Source: Streptomyces sp. NBC_01116
GTDB lineage: Bacteria; Actinomycetota; Actinomycetes; Streptomycetales; Streptomycetaceae
Direction: 5' to 3'
NCBI RefSeq assembly: GCF_041435495.1
Contig: NZ_CP108644.1
Coordinates: 5,007,501-5,071,500 of the forward strand
Length of the DNA: 64,000 bases
In this document: positions 57,173-64,000 of the stretch, one piece after another
Layout of the letters: each line of letters starts with the position of its first letter
Numbering within the stretch: the first letter of the stretch is position 1
Translations under genes and position numbers: made by a program
The notes under the pieces: generated by a model
Database searches by the model: none
What the model saw: the letters and a program-made list of their open reading frames with translations, nothing else
What the model was told of the DNA's origin: nothing

Positions 57173-58572
57173 CTGGCCTCGCCGCACTCACGACGGCGCC
57201 CGAGGGCGTCGTCCTCGCCGCCGAGGATCTCTCGATGTTCGGCACCGACCCCTGGTGGCTCGTCGTCATCAAGGCGGTCTTCTGCTTCGCGTTCCTGATG
57301 CTGACCGTGCTGTTCTCCATCGTGTGGGAGCGCAAGGTCGTCGCCTGGATGCAGCTGCGCATCGGCCCCAACCGCAACGGCCCCTGGGGCATGCTCCAGT
57401 CGCTCGCCGACGGCATGAAGCTCATGCTGAAGGAAGACGTCATCGTCAAGCGGGCCGACAAGGTCGTCTACATCCTGGCGCCGATCATCGCGGCGATCCC
57501 GGCGTTCATGGCGATCGCGGTCATCCCGTTCGGCCCCGCCGACAACCAGGTGTCGATCTTCGGGCACCGCACGACGATGCAGCTGACCGACCTGCCGATC
57601 GCGATGCTCTACATCCTCGCGGTCGCCTCGGTCGGCATCTACGGCCTCGTGCTGGCGGGCTGGTCCTCCGGATCGACGTACCCGCTGCTCGGCGGTCTGC
57701 GCTCCTGCGCCCAGATGATCAGCTACGAGATCGCGATGGGCGCCGCGTTCGCCTCGGTGTTCCTCTACTCCGGGTCGATGTCGACCTCGGCGATCGTGGA
57801 GGCGCAGGCCGACCGGTGGTTCGTCATCCTGCTGCCGGTCTCCTTCATCATCTACATCATCACGATGGTCGGGGAGACGAACCGGGCGCCGTTCGACATG
57901 CCGGAGTCCGAGGGCGACCTCGTCGGCGGGTTCAACACCGAGTACTCCTCGATCAAGTTCGCGATGTTCATGCTCGCCGAGTACGTCAACATGGTCACCG
58001 TCTCCGCGGTCTCCGTGACCCTCTTCCTGGGCGGCTGGCGGGCTCCTTACCCGATCAGCACCTTCTGGGAGGGCGCGAACCAGGGCTGGTGGCCGATGCT
58101 CTGGTTCGTCCTCAAGGTCCAACTGCTGCTGTTCTTCTTCATCTGGCTGCGCGGCACCCTGCCCCGGGTCCGCTACGACCAGCTGATGAAGCTCGGCTGG
58201 AAGGTCCTCATCCCGGTCTCCGTGGTCTGGCTGATGCTCGTCGCCACCGTCCGCGCCCTGCGCAACGAGGGCTACGACTTCTCCCGGATCGTGCTGTACG
58301 TCGGAGCGGCCGTGATCGCGATCCTGCTGATCTCGTTCGTCGTCGACATGTTCCGCGACCGCAGGAGCCGGGCCGAGGAGGAAGCGGCCGGACCGGAGCC
58401 CGCCTTCGACCCGATGGCGGGCGGGTTCCCGGTGCCTCCGCTGCCCGGACAGACCCTGCCGCCGGTGCCCAGGCGCACACCACGACGGGAGCGCGAGCTC
58501 GTTGTCAGTGGTGGACCGGATACTCAGAGTGACGGAAACGCGAGTGACGGAAAGGAGGCCGGCGGTGTCTGA
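57169..58572 (+). CDS. nuoH: NADH-quinone oxidoreductase subunit H
   Basis: A 467-residue membrane subunit with about eight helices that links the quinone cavity to the membrane arm. Signatures: VWERKVVAWMQLRIGPNRNGPWG, QLADGMKL-equivalent LQSLADGMKLMLKED, FDMPESEGDLVGGFNTEYSSIKFAMFMLAEY, and LRGTLPRVRYDQLMKLGWK. A C-terminal Pro/Glu-rich extension of about 90 residues is added beyond the roughly 330-370-residue core. It overlaps nuoG and nuoI. Confidence 0.97.
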   Translation: MTGLAALTTAPEGVVLAAEDLSMFGTDPWWLVVIKAVFCFAFLMLTVLFSIVWERKVVAWMQLRIGPNRNGPWGMLQSLADGMKLMLKEDVIVKRADKVVYILAPIIAAIPAFMAIAVIPFGPADNQVSIFGHRTTMQLTDLPIAMLYILAVASVGIYGLVLAGWSSGSTYPLLGGLRSCAQMISYEIAMGAAFASVFLYSGSMSTSAIVEAQADRWFVILLPVSFIIYIITMVGETNRAPFDMPESEGDLVGGFNTEYSSIKFAMFMLAEYVNMVTVSAVSVTLFLGGWRAPYPISTFWEGANQGWWPMLWFVLKVQLLLFFFIWLRGTLPRVRYDQLMKLGWKVLIPVSVVWLMLVATVRALRNEGYDFSRIVLYVGAAVIAILLISFVVDMFRDRRSRAEEEAAGPEPAFDPMAGGFPVPPLPGQTLPPVPRRTPRRERELVVSGGPDTQSDGNASDGKEAGGV

Positions 58573-59269
58573 GAAACCAGAGCTCACGGGCTCATCGGGA
58601 TCCGCTGGGTCCTCGGGCCGGGCAGGGGAGCCGGGGAAGCCGGGGGAGAAGTTCCAGAACCCGGTGGCCGGCTTCGGCGTGACCTTCAAGGCCATGTTCA
58701 AGAAGCGGCTCACCGAGCAGTACCCCGAGACGCCGAAGGTGACGGCGCCCCGCTTCCACGGCCGCCACCAGCTCAACCGCCACCCGGACGGCCTGGAGAA
58801 GTGCGTCGGCTGCGAGCTGTGCGCCTGGGCCTGTCCGGCCGACGCGATCTACGTGGAGGGCGCGGACAACACCGAGGAGGAGCGCTACTCCCCGGGAGAG
58901 CGCTACGGCCGCGTCTACCAGATCAACTACGCGCGCTGCATCCTGTGCGGACTCTGCATCGAGGCCTGCCCCACCCGGGCGCTGACGATGACGAACGAGT
59001 TCGAGTTGGCCAACACCACCCGCGAGAGCCTCATCTACACCAAGGACGAGCTGCTCGCGGGCCTGGAGGAAGGCATGGTCGACAGCCCGCACGCGATCTT
59101 CCCCGGCATGGACGAGCAGGACTACTACCGGGGAGTGGTCACCGAGGCCGCCCCCGGCACGGTCCGTCAGACGGCCGTGTCCAAGGGCGAGGGCGACAAG
59201 CCCGACGAGGACCCCATCGAGTCCACGCGTGCCGCCGACGCCCGGCAGGACAAGGGGGTGGGGGCGTGA
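58565..59269 (+). CDS. nuoI: NADH-quinone oxidoreductase subunit I
   Basis: A 234-residue ferredoxin-like subunit with two [4Fe-4S] clusters (N6a, N6b): CVGCELCAWACP and CILCGLCIEACP. RFHGRHQLNRHPDGLEKC and LTMTNEFELANTTRESLIYTKDELL are characteristic. Disordered extensions flank the core at both ends. GTG 58565 lies inside the nuoH 3' end (8-nt overlap) and gives the usual NuoI length. Confidence 0.95.
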   Translation: MSEKPELTGSSGSAGSSGRAGEPGKPGEKFQNPVAGFGVTFKAMFKKRLTEQYPETPKVTAPRFHGRHQLNRHPDGLEKCVGCELCAWACPADAIYVEGADNTEEERYSPGERYGRVYQINYARCILCGLCIEACPTRALTMTNEFELANTTRESLIYTKDELLAGLEEGMVDSPHAIFPGMDEQDYYRGVVTEAAPGTVRQTAVSKGEGDKPDEDPIESTRAADARQDKGVGA

Positions 59270-60132
59270 ACGCGCTGGCCGCAGCCACCACCACCTCGAC
59301 CGGCGAGGCCGTCCAGTTCTGGATCCTGGGCACCGTCGCCGTGATCGGCGCGCTCTCCACGGTCCTGCTGAAGAGGGCCGTGCACAGCGCGCTCTCGCTC
59401 GCCGGCACCATGATCGTCCTGGCGGTCTTCTACCTCGCCAACGGGGCGTATTTCCTCGGCATCGTCCAGATCGTCGTCTACACCGGCGCGATCATGATGC
59501 TGTTCCTCTTCGTCGTCATGCTCGTCGGCGTCACCGCCGCCGACTCCCTCAAGGAGACCCTCAAGGGCCAGCGCTGGCTGGCCCTCGGGTGCTCCCTCGG
59601 GTTCGGCATCCTGCTGATCGCGGGCATCGGCAACGCCTCGCTGTCCACGTTCAACGGACTCGGCGCCGCCAACGCCGCGCACGGCGGCAACGTCGAGGGG
59701 CTCGCCAACCTCATCTTCACCAAGTACGTCTTCGCCTTCGAGATCACCGGCGCCCTGCTGATCACCGCGACGGTCGGCGCGATGGTGCTCACGCACCGCG
59801 AGCGCACCGAACGGGCCAAGACCCAGCGGGAGATGTCCGAGGAGCGCGTGCGCGGCAAGCACCTCCCGCCGCTCCCCGCACCCGGCGTCTACGCCCGGCA
59901 CAACGCGGTGGACATCCCGGGCCTGCTCCCCGACGGCACGCCGTCCGAGCTGACCGTCATGCAGACGCTGCGGCAGCGCGGCCAGATCCGTGACGTCTCG
60001 CAGCAGTCCCTCGCCGATCTCAAGGCCCTGGAGCAGCGCTCCGGGGAGCGGCTCGGCCGCGAGGACGCGGACGCCGCGGCGCGCGAAGCCCGTCCCTCGT
60101 CCGCGGCGGAGAATTCGGAGGCCGCCAAGTGA
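59266..60132 (+). CDS. nuoJ: NADH-quinone oxidoreductase subunit J
   Basis: A 288-residue membrane subunit with five helices and the conserved LGIVQIVVYTGAIMMLFLFVVML helix containing the pi-bulge region. A charged cytoplasmic C-terminal extension of about 100 residues (from about 190) is present, larger than in E. coli NuoJ (184 residues) and common in actinomycetes. GTG overlaps nuoI and the stop overlaps nuoK. Confidence 0.96.
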   Translation: MNALAAATTTSTGEAVQFWILGTVAVIGALSTVLLKRAVHSALSLAGTMIVLAVFYLANGAYFLGIVQIVVYTGAIMMLFLFVVMLVGVTAADSLKETLKGQRWLALGCSLGFGILLIAGIGNASLSTFNGLGAANAAHGGNVEGLANLIFTKYVFAFEITGALLITATVGAMVLTHRERTERAKTQREMSEERVRGKHLPPLPAPGVYARHNAVDIPGLLPDGTPSELTVMQTLRQRGQIRDVSQQSLADLKALEQRSGERLGREDADAAAREARPSSAAENSEAAK

Positions 60133-60428
60133 ACCCGGTCAACTACCTCTATCTCGCGGCCCTGCTGTTCGCGATCGGCGCCACCGGGGTGCTGGTCCGG
60201 CGGAACGCGATCGTGGTGTTCATGTGCGTCGAGCTGATGCTCAACGCCTGCAACCTGGCGCTCGTCACCTTCTCCCGGATGCACGGCAACCTCGACGGGC
60301 AGATCGTCGCGTTCTTCACGATGGTCGTCGCCGCCGCGGAAGTCGTCGTCGGGCTCGCGATCATCGTGTCGTTGTTCCGCTCCCGCCACTCGGCCTCGGT
60401 CGACGACGCCAGCCTGATGAAGCTGTAA
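60129..60428 (+). CDS. nuoK: NADH-quinone oxidoreductase subunit K
   Basis: A 99-residue three-helix subunit. The proton-channel Glu residues lie in VFMCVELMLNACNLALV and AAAEVVVGLAIIVSLFR. Length and sequence are typical. GTG 60129 overlaps nuoJ (GTGA); nuoL begins 12 bp downstream. Confidence 0.97.
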   Translation: MNPVNYLYLAALLFAIGATGVLVRRNAIVVFMCVELMLNACNLALVTFSRMHGNLDGQIVAFFTMVVAAAEVVVGLAIIVSLFRSRHSASVDDASLMKL

Positions 60429-60440
60429 GGGGTCGGAAAC

Positions 60441-62336
60441 GTGGAGAACCTGATTGCGCTGCTCGTCGCGGCGCCCCTGCTCGGAGCGGCGGTCCTGCTC
60501 TGCGGCGGACGCCGGCTGGACAAGACCGGCCACTGGCTCGGCACCCTGCTCGCCGGCGCCTCGTTCGTCGTCGGCCTGATCCTGTTCACCGACATGCTGG
60601 GGAAGGACGCCGAGGACCGGGCCCTGCACCAGCACCTGTTCAGCTGGATTCCGGTGGAGGGCTTCCAGGCCGACATCGCCTTCCAGCTCGACCAGTTGTC
60701 GATGACGTTCGTCCTGCTCATCACCGGTGTGGGCACCCTGATCCACATCTACTCCATCGGCTACATGGAGCACGACGAGCGCAGGCGCCGCTTCTTCGGC
60801 TATCTCAACCTGTTCCTCGCGGCGATGCTCATCCTGGTCATCGCCGACAACTACCTCCTGCTGTACGTCGGGTGGGAGGGCGTCGGTCTGGCGTCGTTCC
60901 TGCTCATCGGCTTCTGGCAGCACAAGCCCACCGCGGCCACCGCCGCGAAGAAGGCCTTCCTGGTCAACCGGGTCGGCGACATGGGCCTGTCGATCGCCAT
61001 CATGCTGATGTTCACCACCTTCGGCACCTTCGCCTTCGGGCCGGTGCTGGACTCGGCGGACGAGACGAGCCAGGGCAAGCTGACCGCCATCGGGCTGATG
61101 CTGCTGCTGGCCGCCTGCGGCAAGTCGGCCCAGGTGCCGCTGCAGTCCTGGCTCGGCGACGCGATGGAGGGCCCGACCCCGGTCTCCGCCCTCATCCACG
61201 CCGCGACCATGGTCACCGCCGGCGTCTATCTGATCGTCCGCTCCGGCGCGATCTTCAACGCCGCCCCGGACGCGCAGCTGGTCGTCGTCATCGTCGGCGC
61301 GGTCACGCTGATCTTCGGTGCGATCGTCGGTTGCGCGAAGGACGACATCAAGAAGGCGCTCGCCGGCTCCACGATGTCGCAGATCGGCTACATGATCCTG
61401 GCCGCGGGCCTCGGCCCCATCGGCTACATCTTCGCGATCATGCACCTGGTGACGCACGGCTTCTTCAAGGCCGGTCTCTTCCTCGGCGCGGGCTCCGTCA
61501 TGCACGGCATGAACGACGAGGTCGACATGCGCAAGTACGGCGGCCTGCGGAAGTACATGCCGGTCACCTTCGTCACCTTCGGCCTCGGCTATCTGGCCAT
61601 CATCGGCTTCCCCGGCCTGTCCGGCTTCTTCTCCAAGGACAAGATCATCGAGGCGGCCTTCGCCAAGGGCGGCACCGAGGGCTGGATCCTCGGCTCCGTG
61701 GCCCTGCTGGGCGCCGCGATCACCGCGTTCTACATGACGCGCGTGATGCTGATGACCTTCTTCGGCGAGAAGCGCTGGCAGCCGGACGAGGAAGGCCACG
61801 AGCCGCACCCGCACGAGTCCCCGAAGTCGATGACGATCCCGATGATCGTGCTGGCCTTCGGCTCGGTCTTCGCCGGCGGGTTCTTCGCGGTCGGCGACCG
61901 GTTCGTCAACTGGCTGGAGCCCGTCACCGGTTACGACCACGGGCACTCCCCGCTGAGCGCGGCCACGGTCACCGGAGCCACCGTGGTGGCCCTGGTCGTC
62001 GGCGTCGGCATCGCCTGGGCGATGTACGGCCGCAAGCCGGTTCCGCTGGTCGCCCCGCGCGGCTCGGTCCTCACCCGGGCCGCCCGCCGCGATCTCCTCC
62101 AGGACGACTTCAACCACGTGGTCCTGGTCCGCGGCGGCGAGCACCTCACCCGCTCGCTGGTCTACGTGGACCACTCCCTGGTCGACGGCGTCGTCAACGG
62201 CACGGCCGCCTCGGTCGGCGGGCTCTCCGGCCGGCTGCGCAAGCTGCAGAACGGCTACGCCCGCACCTACGCGGTCTCGATGTTCGGCGGTACGGCGGTC
62301 GTCATCGCCGCGACCCTGCTGATGAGGGCGGTCTGA
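60441..62336 (+). CDS. nuoL: NADH-quinone oxidoreductase subunit L
   Basis: A 631-residue antiporter-like subunit with about 16 helices. Signatures: LDQLSMTFVLLITGVGTLIHIYSIGYM, LLLYVGWEGVGLASFLLIGFW with the key Glu, AFLVNRVGDMG, GPTPVSALIHAATMVTAGVYLI with the key Lys/His region, and GCAKDDIKKALAGSTMSQIGYM. The C-terminus has the long lateral-helix region and a last helix. GTG 60441 starts 12 bp after nuoK. Confidence 0.97.
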   Translation: MENLIALLVAAPLLGAAVLLCGGRRLDKTGHWLGTLLAGASFVVGLILFTDMLGKDAEDRALHQHLFSWIPVEGFQADIAFQLDQLSMTFVLLITGVGTLIHIYSIGYMEHDERRRRFFGYLNLFLAAMLILVIADNYLLLYVGWEGVGLASFLLIGFWQHKPTAATAAKKAFLVNRVGDMGLSIAIMLMFTTFGTFAFGPVLDSADETSQGKLTAIGLMLLLAACGKSAQVPLQSWLGDAMEGPTPVSALIHAATMVTAGVYLIVRSGAIFNAAPDAQLVVVIVGAVTLIFGAIVGCAKDDIKKALAGSTMSQIGYMILAAGLGPIGYIFAIMHLVTHGFFKAGLFLGAGSVMHGMNDEVDMRKYGGLRKYMPVTFVTFGLGYLAIIGFPGLSGFFSKDKIIEAAFAKGGTEGWILGSVALLGAAITAFYMTRVMLMTFFGEKRWQPDEEGHEPHPHESPKSMTIPMIVLAFGSVFAGGFFAVGDRFVNWLEPVTGYDHGHSPLSAATVTGATVVALVVGVGIAWAMYGRKPVPLVAPRGSVLTRAARRDLLQDDFNHVVLVRGGEHLTRSLVYVDHSLVDGVVNGTAASVGGLSGRLRKLQNGYARTYAVSMFGGTAVVIAATLLMRAV

Positions 62337-62340
62337 TCAC

Positions 62341-63912
62341 ATGTCCTTTCCCCTCCTGACCGCGACGGCGGCGCTCCCGGCGATCGGCGCCATCGCCACC
62401 GCCGCCGTCCCCGCCGCGCGGCGCACCGCGGCCAAATGGCTCGCGCTGCTCTTCTCGCTCGGCACGCTCGTCCTGGCGGCGGTCGTCTTCCTCCGCTTCG
62501 AGCCGGGCGGCGACCGCTACCAGCTCACCGAGTCCCGGGCCTGGATCGCCGACTTCGGCGTCCGCTACGAACTGGGCGTGGACGGCATCGGGGTGGCGCT
62601 CCTCGGCCTCACCGCGCTGCTGATCCCGTTCGTCATCGTGGCCGGCTGGAACGACGCCGACCCCCTGGAGACGAAGTCCTCGCGCTGGCGTCCGACACAG
62701 GGCTTCTTCGCCCTGATCCTCATGGTCGAGGCCATGGTGATCCTGTCGTTCACCGCGACCGACGTCTTCCTCTTCTACATCCTGTTCGAAGCCATGCTCA
62801 TCCCGATGTACTTTCTCATCGGCGGCTTCGGCGACCGCGCCCACGCGGGCACCGACGAGAACGCCGCGACCCAGCGGTCGTACGCGGCGGTCAAGTTCCT
62901 CCTCTACAACCTGGCCGGCGGCCTGATCATGCTGGCCGCCGTCATCGGGCTGTACGTGGTCGCGGGCAGCTTCTCGCTCTCCGAGATCGCCGAGGCCCGC
63001 GCCAACGGCTCCCTGGAGATGGCGACCAGCACCGAGCGGTGGCTGTTCCTCGGGTTCTTCTTCGCCTTCGCGGTGAAGGCCCCGCTGTGGCCGCTGCACA
63101 CCTGGCTGCCCAACGCGATGGGCGAGGCCACCGCCCCGGTCGCCGTGCTGATCACCGCGATCGTCGACAAGGTCGGCACCTTCGCGATGCTCCGCTTCTG
63201 CCTCGGGCTCTTCCCGGAGGCCAGCAAGTGGGCGACGCCGGTGGTCATCACGCTGGCGCTCGTCTCCATCGTCTACGGGGCGCTGCTCGCGGTCGGCCAG
63301 CGCGACATCAAGAGGCTCATCGCCTACGCCTCGATCTCGCACTTCGGCTTCATCGTCCTGGGCATCTTCGCGATGACCAGCCAGGGCCAGTCGGGCGCCA
63401 CGCTCTACATGGTCAACCACGGGATCTCGACGGCCGCGCTGCTGCTGGTCGCCGGATTCCTCATCACCCGGCGCGGATCACGGCTCATCGCGGACTACGG
63501 CGGGGTGCAGAAGGTCGCCCCCGTGCTGGCCGGGACGTTCCTCATCGGCGGGCTCGCCACCCTGTCGCTGCCCGGACTCGCCCCGTTCGTCAGTGAGTTC
63601 CTGGTCCTCGTCGGCACGTTCAGCGCGTATCCGGTGGCCGGCATCATCGCCACCTCCGGCATCGTGCTCGCCGCGCTCTACGTCCTGGTCCTCTACCAGC
63701 GCACGATGACCGGCCCGGTGCGGGAATCGGTCCGGTCCATGCCGGACCTCCGGGCCCGGGAGCTGGCGGTCGCGCTTCCGCTGATCGCCGTGCTGATCTT
63801 CCTGGGCGTCTTCCCGAAGCCGCTCACCGAGGTCGTCAACCCGGCGGTGGAGCACACCATGTCCGACGTACAGAAGAAGGACCCCCAGCCCGAGGTGGAG
63901 GCCGCCAAGTGA
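62341..63912 (+). CDS. nuoM: NADH-quinone oxidoreductase subunit M
   Basis: A 523-residue antiporter-like subunit with about 14 helices. Signatures: YELGVDGIGVALLGLTALLIP, FYILFEAMLIPMYFLIG with the key Glu, FFAFAVKAPLWPLHTWLPNAMGEATAPVAVLI with the key Lys, and GQRDIKRLIAYASISHFGFIVLG. ATG 62341 is 4 bp after nuoL. Its stop overlaps nuoN (GTGA). Confidence 0.97.
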   Translation: MSFPLLTATAALPAIGAIATAAVPAARRTAAKWLALLFSLGTLVLAAVVFLRFEPGGDRYQLTESRAWIADFGVRYELGVDGIGVALLGLTALLIPFVIVAGWNDADPLETKSSRWRPTQGFFALILMVEAMVILSFTATDVFLFYILFEAMLIPMYFLIGGFGDRAHAGTDENAATQRSYAAVKFLLYNLAGGLIMLAAVIGLYVVAGSFSLSEIAEARANGSLEMATSTERWLFLGFFFAFAVKAPLWPLHTWLPNAMGEATAPVAVLITAIVDKVGTFAMLRFCLGLFPEASKWATPVVITLALVSIVYGALLAVGQRDIKRLIAYASISHFGFIVLGIFAMTSQGQSGATLYMVNHGISTAALLLVAGFLITRRGSRLIADYGGVQKVAPVLAGTFLIGGLATLSLPGLAPFVSEFLVLVGTFSAYPVAGIIATSGIVLAALYVLVLYQRTMTGPVRESVRSMPDLRARELAVALPLIAVLIFLGVFPKPLTEVVNPAVEHTMSDVQKKDPQPEVEAAK

Positions 63913-64000
63913 GCGCAACAGCTGTCCACAGTCTGTGGACGACGGCGAGCGGGGTGACATCGGCGGCACCGGGCAACTCGTTCACGGCGCCGAAGATCGA
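63909..64000 (+). CDS. nuoN: NADH-quinone oxidoreductase subunit N, 5' end only
   Basis: The first 30 codons of a gene that continues past the window. GTG 63909 overlaps the nuoM stop, the spacing used throughout this operon. The visible peptide (MSATAVHSLWTTASGVTSAA...) is not diagnostic; assignment rests on operon order. A perfect 17-bp palindrome (63924-63940) lies in codons 6-11. Confidence 0.85.
   Translation, partial: MSATAVHSLWTTASGVTSAAPGNSFTAPKI

Noticed and set aside
55693..58776. Minus-strand open frame of over 1000 codons
   Set aside because: Opposes nuoG, nuoH and nuoI, whose motifs are complete; the frame shows no family signature.

Overview
This is a 64-kb stretch of a high-GC actinomycete chromosome, almost certainly Streptomyces. 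Third codon positions are nearly all G or C, GTG starts and GTGA/ATGA gene overlaps are frequent, and several genes look leaderless. It carries a complete AfsK/AfsR/AfsS regulatory set, futalosine-pathway menaquinone genes and a 14-gene type nuo operon. No tRNA, rRNA, CRISPR array, integrase or intact insertion sequence was seen.

Region 1 (about 0.1-21.1 kb) mixes two gene sets. One looks like CoA-thioester catabolism: two SCP-x/Ltp-type thiolase-fold proteins, an acyl-CoA dehydrogenase, a DDN-type F420 protein, a DUF35 Zn-ribbon/OB protein, an enoyl-CoA hydratase, a FadD3-like acyl-CoA synthetase and a PF04909 amidohydrolase. Near-identical palindromes (CTGACG-N3-CGTCAG) precede these transcription units, and a degenerate copy overlaps the start of a local tetR gene, which suggests one autoregulated TetR regulon. 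The other set is the global antibiotic regulators: afsK (6354-8774), afsR (15650-18613) and the small repeat protein afsS (15277-15456), with an 11-nt direct-repeat site upstream of afsS. A RHH/PIN toxin-antitoxin pair and a merR gene broken by a 42-bp hairpin insert lie among them.

Region 2 (21.2-28.9 kb) is a divergent pair: a MurR/RpiR-type regulator faces an operon encoding a C45-type Ntn hydrolase and a complete Dpp/Opp-type peptide ABC importer.

Region 3 (29-37.1 kb) has a cold-shock gene with an attenuator-like leader hairpin, then mqnA, a membrane Ser/Thr kinase, mqnC and a degenerate amidohydrolase-like gene. A SigE-type sigma factor, a membrane protein and a DUF3152 metalloprotease-like protein follow on the opposite strand.

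Region 4 (37.4-41.5 kb) is a sulfonate/taurine uptake operon (permease, binding protein, ATPase, TauD-type dioxygenase) behind a Cys-rich leader peptide and a hairpin.

Region 5 (41.5-64 kb) holds menG, a geranylgeranyl-reductase-type flavoprotein (probably MenJ-like), a CGNR regulator divergent from a phosphoesterase, a CmlR-like efflux gene with a leader uORF, an NlpC/P60 hydrolase, and nuoA to nuoN (nuoN cut by the window end) behind a Rex-type operator. Menaquinone synthesis genes thus sit next to the enzyme complex that reduces menaquinone.
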